The notes under the pieces: generated by a model
The model's database searches: none
Seen by the model: only the letters and a program-made list of their open reading frames with translations
What the model was told of the DNA's origin: nothing
Assembly: GCF_014648475.1 (NCBI RefSeq)
Contig: NZ_BMRE01000011.1
Span: 1-64,000 of the forward strand
Direction: 5' to 3'
DNA: 64,000 nt
DNA from: Lentzea flava
GTDB lineage: Bacteria > Actinomycetota > Actinomycetes > Mycobacteriales > Pseudonocardiaceae
Part shown: one piece after another, positions 59,212 to 64,000 of the stretch
How the letters are laid out: every line of letters begins with the position of its first letter
Numbering within the stretch: the first letter of the stretch is position 1
Program-made: the position numbers and the translations under genes

Positions 59212-60318
59212 CTACAGTTTGTACACACGCGCTGCGTTCTCCGACGCGATGAGTCGCGCGATCCGGTGTGCGTCCTCTTCCAGGAACGCGTCACGGTGCA
59301 GACCATCGGCCAAGAAGTCGGACAACGCGCGACGGAACAGCAACGCGCCGAGGTAGTACAACTCGGGCAGAGCGAACGCGTCTGACGAGAACAGGAACTT
59401 GCCGTACGGCACGATCTCCAGCGCCTCGGCGAACACGCGCGACGCCTGATGCCCCAGGCCGTGCGTCGCCAGCCCGAGATCGCAGAACACGTGCGGGAAC
59501 ACTTGCGCGAGATACCCGGCCTGCCGGTGGAACGGGTAGTTGTGCAGCAACAGGATCGGCACGCCCAATCCCGAAGTCGCGCGCAGGAACGGCGTCAACA
59601 ACGACGGATCGCAACGGTGCAGATCGATGTCCGAATCGCCATAGCCCACGTGGAACTGCAACGGCAGCCCCGCGTCCAACGCCTCCCACGCCAGCCACGA
59701 GATCACCACGGGATCCTTCAACGGCCCGGGATTCCACGCCTGCCACACGTTCATCGCCCGCAACGCGTCACTCTCCGACGGCCGCTCACCGCTCAGGGCG
59801 AGCCCCATCCGGTACGCCGCAACGGACTTCGCTCCCACCACGGACGGAGCCCGCAGCCGCTGACGCAGCTGGTAGAGGAACTCGGTCTCGGTGGCAGCCG
59901 TCGACAGCTCCTCCGCCAGCTGCTCCAGCCGCACGATGTCGTGCGACACCGCACCGGCCAACGACGCCAGCTCCCCCGCCGCGAGCAACCGATCAGGCTG
60001 GAACCCGCCGTCGACGAGGAACGTGTGGATCCCCGACGCCATGAGGAACGTCCGCGACACCTCGGTGATGTGCAGCGAATTCCTCCGTTCGAGGTACTCC
60101 TCCGCGGACGCGTGCCGAGGCAGGTCGAGCAGCGGAGCACACCAGCGCCGCACCGCGAACCCGATCGCCGAGTCGAAGAAGGACCCGCCCAACGGCGAAA
60201 CGGAGTCCGCCTCCAGGAGCAGCGACTCGAACTCCTCACGCGTGCTGTCGAGACGCAACACGCCGTGGCAGTGGTGATCTATCAGCCCGAGTTCGGCGAC
60301 GAACGGCAGGATGCCCAT
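59212..60318 (-). CDS. amidohydrolase family protein (FluG N-domain-like)
   Basis: A 368-aa metal-dependent hydrolase of the amidohydrolase-2 group. Metal motif IDHHCHGVL near the N-terminus, GLPLQFHVGYGDSDIDLHRCD, LLLHNYPFHRQAGYLA, VFCDLGLATHG and the Asp in FLFSSDAFALPELYY follow the barrel order. It is divergent from a glutamine-synthetase-like gene; the pairing recalls fungal FluG, in which this domain is fused to a GS domain. ATG 60318 leaves 12 bp to the GS start. Possibly acts on a gamma-glutamyl or related amide. Confidence 0.87.
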   Translation of the reverse strand: MGILPFVAELGLIDHHCHGVLRLDSTREEFESLLLEADSVSPLGGSFFDSAIGFAVRRWCAPLLDLPRHASAEEYLERRNSLHITEVSRTFLMASGIHTFLVDGGFQPDRLLAAGELASLAGAVSHDIVRLEQLAEELSTAATETEFLYQLRQRLRAPSVVGAKSVAAYRMGLALSGERPSESDALRAMNVWQAWNPGPLKDPVVISWLAWEALDAGLPLQFHVGYGDSDIDLHRCDPSLLTPFLRATSGLGVPILLLHNYPFHRQAGYLAQVFPHVFCDLGLATHGLGHQASRVFAEALEIVPYGKFLFSSDAFALPELYYLGALLFRRALSDFLADGLHRDAFLEEDAHRIARLIASENAARVYKL

Positions 60319-60330
60319 AACCTTAGGATC

Positions 60331-61641
60331 GTGGACTCTGCGGAACGGGACCAGCGGTTCGACCGGGCGACGGAACTCTTCGACGGGCTGAACGCCAGGG
60401 ACGTGCGCGTCATCGCACTCACCTGGGTGGACAACAGCGGCATCACCCGCACCAAGTCCGTGCCTCTGCGCAGGCTGGCCCACGCGGCGGCCCACGGCGT
60501 GGGCGCGTCACCCGTGTTCGACGTGTTCCTGTTCGACGACTGGATCATCCAGGGCCGGTTCGCCGGCGGCCCGGTCGGCGACCTGCGCCTGCACCCCGAC
60601 CTCGACCGCCTCACGGTGCTCGCCGGCCAGCCGGGCTGGGCCTGGGCGCCCGCCGACCGCCACTTCCAGAGCGGCGTCCCGTACCCGATGGACCAGCGCC
60701 TGCAGGCCCGCAAAGCCCAGCAGAACCTCGCCGACCGGGGCTTCGCCGCCAAGGCGGGCTTCGAGATCGAGTGGTGCGTGGGCAAGCCCGGCACCGACGA
60801 CTGGGTGCCCGCCACGAGCGGTGCCGCCTATGGACACGCACGGCAGGTGGAGCTGTCCGACTACTGCGTGGACGTCCTCAACGCGTTGGACCAGCAGGAC
60901 GTCGAGGTCCTCCAGTTCCACCCGGAGTACGCCGCCGGCCAGTTCGAGGTCTCCACCGCACCGGAAGACCCGGTCGCAGCAGCGGACACCGCGGTCCTCG
61001 TGAAGGAAACCATCCGCGCTGTCACGATCCGCCACGGCCTACGCCCGTCGTTCTCCCCGAAGGTGGTCAACGGCGGTGTCGGCAACGGCGGCCACCTCCA
61101 CTTCAGCCTCTGGCGCGACGGCACGAACCTCTTCGAGGGCTTCCACGACGAGGCCAAGCAGTTCACCGCGGGCGTGCTCAACCACATCCGCGCGTTGTGC
61201 GCCATCGGCTGTCCCTCTCTCGCGAGCTACCTCAGGCTCGTGCCGCACACGTGGTCAGCACCGTTCGTGGCGTGGGGCGAGGAAAACCGCGAAACGGCGC
61301 TGCGCCTGATCCGGGACAACCTCGAGATCAAGTGCTTCGACCTGACCGCGAACCCGTACCTCGTCGTCGCGGGCGTCATCGCGGCCGGACTGGACGGCAT
61401 CGCCACTCAGGCCACGCTCCCCGAGGGCCTCAACGTCGACCCGGCGCTGCTCGATGACATCGCGCGCCTGCCCACCTCGCTGCGGGAAGCCGTCGAGGAG
61501 TTCGAGAAGGACGCCGTGCTCACCGAAGCGTTCGGCAAGGAGCTGGCGGGCACGATCGCCGACGTGCGGCGCGGCGAGATGGAGCGGTACAAGGACGCTA
61601 GCCCCCAGGGCATCGCCAACGTCACTCGCTGGCGCCACTGA
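60331..61641 (+). CDS. glutamine-synthetase-like gamma-glutamyl ligase
   Basis: A 436-aa type I GS-fold enzyme. N-terminal beta-grasp LTWVDNSGITRTKSVPL; catalytic domain FEIEWCVGK, EVLQFHPEYAAGQFEVST (metal Glu), NGGVGNGGHLHFSLW (His loop) and RLVPHTWSAPFVAWGEENRE. The adenylylation loop of GlnA is not evident, and the sequence differs from main GlnA, so it may ligate glutamate to amines other than ammonia. GTG start; TAACCT seven bases upstream could be a -10 for a leaderless mRNA. Its 3' end overlaps the convergent sigma gene by 20 bases. Confidence 0.88.
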   Translation: MDSAERDQRFDRATELFDGLNARDVRVIALTWVDNSGITRTKSVPLRRLAHAAAHGVGASPVFDVFLFDDWIIQGRFAGGPVGDLRLHPDLDRLTVLAGQPGWAWAPADRHFQSGVPYPMDQRLQARKAQQNLADRGFAAKAGFEIEWCVGKPGTDDWVPATSGAAYGHARQVELSDYCVDVLNALDQQDVEVLQFHPEYAAGQFEVSTAPEDPVAAADTAVLVKETIRAVTIRHGLRPSFSPKVVNGGVGNGGHLHFSLWRDGTNLFEGFHDEAKQFTAGVLNHIRALCAIGCPSLASYLRLVPHTWSAPFVAWGEENRETALRLIRDNLEIKCFDLTANPYLVVAGVIAAGLDGIATQATLPEGLNVDPALLDDIARLPTSLREAVEEFEKDAVLTEAFGKELAGTIADVRRGEMERYKDASPQGIANVTRWRH

Positions 61642-62353
61642 TCTCCCTGCGCAGCCGCGTCAACGCCCGGTGCTGAGCCACCCGCACCGCACCGGGCGTG
61701 GAGCCCACCGCCTCCGCCGTCTCCTCCGCGGACAACCCCACCACCACACGCAGCACAACGATCTCGCGCTGCTTCTCGGGCAACACGCGCAGAAGAGCAG
61801 CCATCTGCTCGGACAACTCCCCCTGCATCGCCCGCTGCTCCGGGCCCGCGTCGGTGTCCGTCGACTCCGGCACCTCCGCCACGGCCTCCGCGCGGTTCCT
61901 GGCGAAGCTCCGGTACGAGTCGGCGACCTTGTGCGCCGCGATCCCGTAGACGAACGCCAGGAACGGCCGCCCCTGATCGCGATACGACGGCAACGACGTC
62001 AGCACGGCGAGGCACACGTCCTGCGCGACGTCGTCCGCCGACGCGAACGATCCAACGCGCGCACGGCAGTACCGGACGACCAACGGCCTGATGGTGCCGA
62101 GCAACCTGTTGATGGCCGCACGATCACCGGCCACAGCGCGCGCGACGTGGTCGTCGGCCGCCTCGGGCTTGCGGGAGTAGTACGAGGGCGCGGGCGGATC
62201 GACCGGCTCCTGCCCGCCAACACCCGCGGTCCGCTCGACCAGCGCGTCGAGCGTCCCCTTCGAGACGTCGACCGGGCCCCCGACGGAGGACTGTTCGACA
62301 GCCCCGGCGGGAACCCTCCGATGCAGAGCGGGTGTGAACTCCACGCAGATCAC
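61622..62353 (-). CDS. ShbA/SigD-like RNA polymerase sigma factor (copy 1)
   Basis: A 243-aa ECF-type sigma factor. Region 2 (INRLLGTIRPLVVRYCRARVG, SADDVAQDVCLAVLTSLP, PFLAFVYGIAAHKVADSYR) and region 4 (LRVLPEKQREIVVLRVVVGL, SAEETAEAVGSTPGAVRVAQ) are intact. In Streptomyces the ShbA homologue supports hrdB transcription. The GTG at 62353 overlaps the preceding sigma gene's stop by four bases, though a shorter start around VDPPAPSYYSRK would better match the family length. Region 4 is nearly identical to copy 2 at 63080. Confidence 0.88.
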   Translation of the reverse strand: MICVEFTPALHRRVPAGAVEQSSVGGPVDVSKGTLDALVERTAGVGGQEPVDPPAPSYYSRKPEAADDHVARAVAGDRAAINRLLGTIRPLVVRYCRARVGSFASADDVAQDVCLAVLTSLPSYRDQGRPFLAFVYGIAAHKVADSYRSFARNRAEAVAEVPESTDTDAGPEQRAMQGELSEQMAALLRVLPEKQREIVVLRVVVGLSAEETAEAVGSTPGAVRVAQHRALTRLRREISGASE

Positions 62354-63054
62354 CGATCCTCGTCTGAGCGCTGACGTGCGATGAGCCGGGCGCGCCGGAT
62401 CCGCCCTTCGACAGCGCGTGGGGTGAGACGCGTGAGCTCCGCGATCTCCGCGTGCGAGTAGCCCTGCTCGTGCAGGATCAGCAACCTGCGGCTGTCCTCG
62501 CTCAAGGCCTCGAACGCCGCGTTGGCGGCCTGTTGCTCCACGACGGCGTCCTCAGGCGTCCCCTCGGCCACGACCTGTTCGAGTGAGGCGAAGGAGTCCA
62601 GCAGGTCCACGTCCCGCCAGCTGTTCATCCGCCTCTGCCACCGCCGGTAGACGTTCGGGAACGCGAGCACGCACGCGTTGACGAAGTATTCGTTCAACGG
62701 CTGGCCGTGCTCTGCGGACCACTGCTTGCCGAGCAACCCGCGATCGCAGAAGTAGACGAACCCCTCGAACACCGCGTCGCTCGCCAGCTCCTCGGCTTCC
62801 TGCGGCGGAATGACCTGCTGCTGCAGGTGCCTGCCGTGGCGGCCGCAGCGGGAGAACATGGCCCCGGACCGCACGAGCTTTGTAACGATCGTGAGTCCGT
62901 ACCCGAGAAGCTGGCGGTGGAACTGGTCCCAGCGCGGCCCTGTCAGTCCTGACTCTCGGAAGTGCTGCACCAGCACCCCGTCGAAGCGCAGCCGTTCGGC
63001 CGCCTGCGCCGCGTCAGAACTCCTCATGCCCTTAGGTATGTCGTTTGGTTGCAT
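62350..63054 (-). CDS. divergent sigma-70-family factor
   Basis: A 234-aa protein. C-terminal region 4 is clear (LSEDSRRLLILHEQGYSHAE, then IAELTRLTPRAVEGRIRRAR). The N-terminal region 2 is atypical: a GRHGRHLQQQVIPPQEAEELASDAVFEGFVYFC stretch replaces the usual core, and cysteines occur near SRCGRHG. The ATG at 63054 (MQPNDIPKGM) was chosen; ATG 63027 is an alternative. It lies between two ShbA-like sigma genes on the same strand and overlaps the downstream one. No anti-sigma gene is visible. Confidence 0.8.
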   Translation of the reverse strand: MQPNDIPKGMRSSDAAQAAERLRFDGVLVQHFRESGLTGPRWDQFHRQLLGYGLTIVTKLVRSGAMFSRCGRHGRHLQQQVIPPQEAEELASDAVFEGFVYFCDRGLLGKQWSAEHGQPLNEYFVNACVLAFPNVYRRWQRRMNSWRDVDLLDSFASLEQVVAEGTPEDAVVEQQAANAAFEALSEDSRRLLILHEQGYSHAEIAELTRLTPRAVEGRIRRARLIARQRSDEDR

Positions 63055-63079
63055 AGACCCCACGCGGCCCAAACGAGAT

Positions 63080-63646
63080 TCACCCGATCGGCACACTCGC
63101 GGCGGCTATTTCCTTGCGCAGCCGTCCGAGCGCACGGTGCTGAGCGACGCGAACGGCGCCCGGCGTCGACCCCACTGCCTCCGCCGTCTCCTCGGCCGAA
63201 AGACCCACGACCACGCGCAGCACGAGGATTTCCCGCTGCTTCTCCGGCAGCATGCGCAACAGCTCGCCCATGGTCCCGTTCAACTCGACCTGGAGCGCGA
63301 AGTCCTCGGGCCCGGCGCCCCGCGAAGCCTGGTCGGGCACCTCCGCCATCGGCTCCGCACGGTTACGAGCCAGCGCGCGATGAGCGTCCGCGACCTTGTG
63401 CGCCGCGATGCCGTAGACGAACGCCAGGAAGGGCCTGCCCTGCTCCCGGTAGTTCGGCAGCGCCGTCAGCACGGCCAGACACACGTCCTGCGCGACGTCG
63501 TCCGCGGTTGTCGCCGAACGCCCCACCCGCGCGCGGCAGTACTTCACGACCAGCGGGCGCAGGTAGCGAAGCAGCTGGTCAATGGACCTGCGATCACCGT
63601 GCACCGCCAGGTCGACCAGTTCCGCGGATAACGCCGAACTCTCCAT
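63080..63646 (-). CDS. ShbA/SigD-like RNA polymerase sigma factor (copy 2)
   Basis: A 188-aa ECF-type sigma factor, paralogue of copy 1. Region 2 (IDQLLRYLRPLVVKYCRARVG, DDVAQDVCLAVLTALPNY, RPFLAFVYGIAAHKVADAHR) and region 4 (LRMLPEKQREILVLRVVVGL, SAEETAEAVGSTPGAVRVAQ) are intact. ATG start with AGGGG nine bases upstream. It is first of the three sigma genes on the minus strand; the gap to the next is 25 nt. Confidence 0.88.
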   Translation of the reverse strand: MESSALSAELVDLAVHGDRRSIDQLLRYLRPLVVKYCRARVGRSATTADDVAQDVCLAVLTALPNYREQGRPFLAFVYGIAAHKVADAHRALARNRAEPMAEVPDQASRGAGPEDFALQVELNGTMGELLRMLPEKQREILVLRVVVGLSAEETAEAVGSTPGAVRVAQHRALGRLRKEIAAASVPIG

Positions 63647-63731
63647 CCGAAGTGTCCCCTCTACGACATCCCGCAGGAGAGACGTGCGACACGTCTCTCC
63701 TTATGCGGAAAGTAGGGAGAAACTTCAAACG

Positions 63732-64000
63732 TCACCCGTTCGTTGCAATCATCAGCGGTTGGTAATAGGCGTGGAGCAACCACTCCGCGTAACCGAAGCC
63801 CGCACGCTCGGCCAATTCGGTGATTTCGTCACGGGTAATCGCCCAATATCGTGCTTTCCTCACGACAACGCGCCACCGCTCGGCCTCGTTCAGCTGGAAC
63901 ATCTCCAGCTCGTACTGGTCGCCTTCCCAGTGCCACAGCTGGAACCACACCGTTCGACCAGGTCCGACGGACGGTGGCGTCGACAACGGCCGTTCGCGCC
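63732..64000 (-). CDS. C-terminal part of a SAM-dependent methyltransferase-like protein (cut by window edge)
   Basis: The frame is open to the window end; a TTG at 63986 is only an internal candidate. The visible 89 residues (GRTVWFQLWHWEGDQYELEM, VVVRKARYWAITRDEITELA, ERAGFGYAEWLLHAYYQPLM) look like the last strands and helix of a class I methyltransferase, in which YYQPL/YYQP-type ends are common. Without the SAM motif the assignment stays tentative. Confidence 0.55.
   Translation of the reverse strand, partial: RERPLSTPPSVGPGRTVWFQLWHWEGDQYELEMFQLNEAERWRVVVRKARYWAITRDEITELAERAGFGYAEWLLHAYYQPLMIATNG

Overview
The window is a high-GC actinobacterial chromosome segment. Codon use (strong G/C third positions, frequent GTG and some TTG starts), a DNPR-type (meso-diaminopimelate) MurE, SepF and DivIVA/Wag31 next to ftsZ, a SAM-IV riboswitch, an actinobacterial ileS T-box and a TCGAAC-N4-GTTCGA SOS box all fit the order Pseudonocardiales. 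Lentzea, Saccharothrix and Amycolatopsis relatives are my guess; the genus cannot be fixed from sequence alone.

The backbone is the division and cell-wall (dcw) cluster, read right to left on the minus strand: mraZ, rsmH, ftsL, pbpB, then murE-murF-mraY-murD-ftsW-murG-murC-ftsQ, then ftsZ, pgeF, yggS, sepF, yggT and divIVA. Further left on the same strand lie ileS (T-box), a SAM-IV-controlled class V aminotransferase, lspA and rluD. Many neighbours share 4-base stop/start overlaps, so translation is probably coupled. The cluster is interrupted three times: a TetR/NAD(P)-binding pair between pgeF and ftsZ, about 4 kb (ricin-like secreted protein, DinB-like enzyme, phytoene-desaturase-like oxidoreductase, small membrane protein) between ftsZ and ftsQ, and about 6.5 kb between murE and pbpB.

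The murE-pbpB insert holds the most unusual object. A universal stress protein is followed by a NACHT-type STAND ATPase whose C-terminal WD40 propeller stops after about 4.5 blades. It runs out of frame into the last part of a Ras-like GTPase (only the G5 ETSAKEG motif remains), then a COR-like linker, a CxxC/CxxC element and a TIR domain. It looks like a deletion scar joining two immune-type proteins. A secreted GHL15-like hydrolase completes the insert.

Right of mraZ, a divergent operon encodes MoxR, a DUF58 protein and a TgpA-like transglutaminase. The shared intergenic region carries a textbook four-copy MraZ box plus two further GTGG arrays facing the moxR operon. Beyond are DUF3040, a large secreted subtilisin, an M48 protease, an unknown protein, a GC-rich minisatellite (18-, 19- and 27-bp units), an AbiEi-like unknown protein, SOS-controlled dinB, a divergent amidohydrolase/glutamine-synthetase pair resembling a split FluG, and three adjacent sigma-factor genes, two of them paralogues. 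The right edge cuts a methyltransferase-like gene. No tRNA, rRNA, IS element, phage or CRISPR array was seen.
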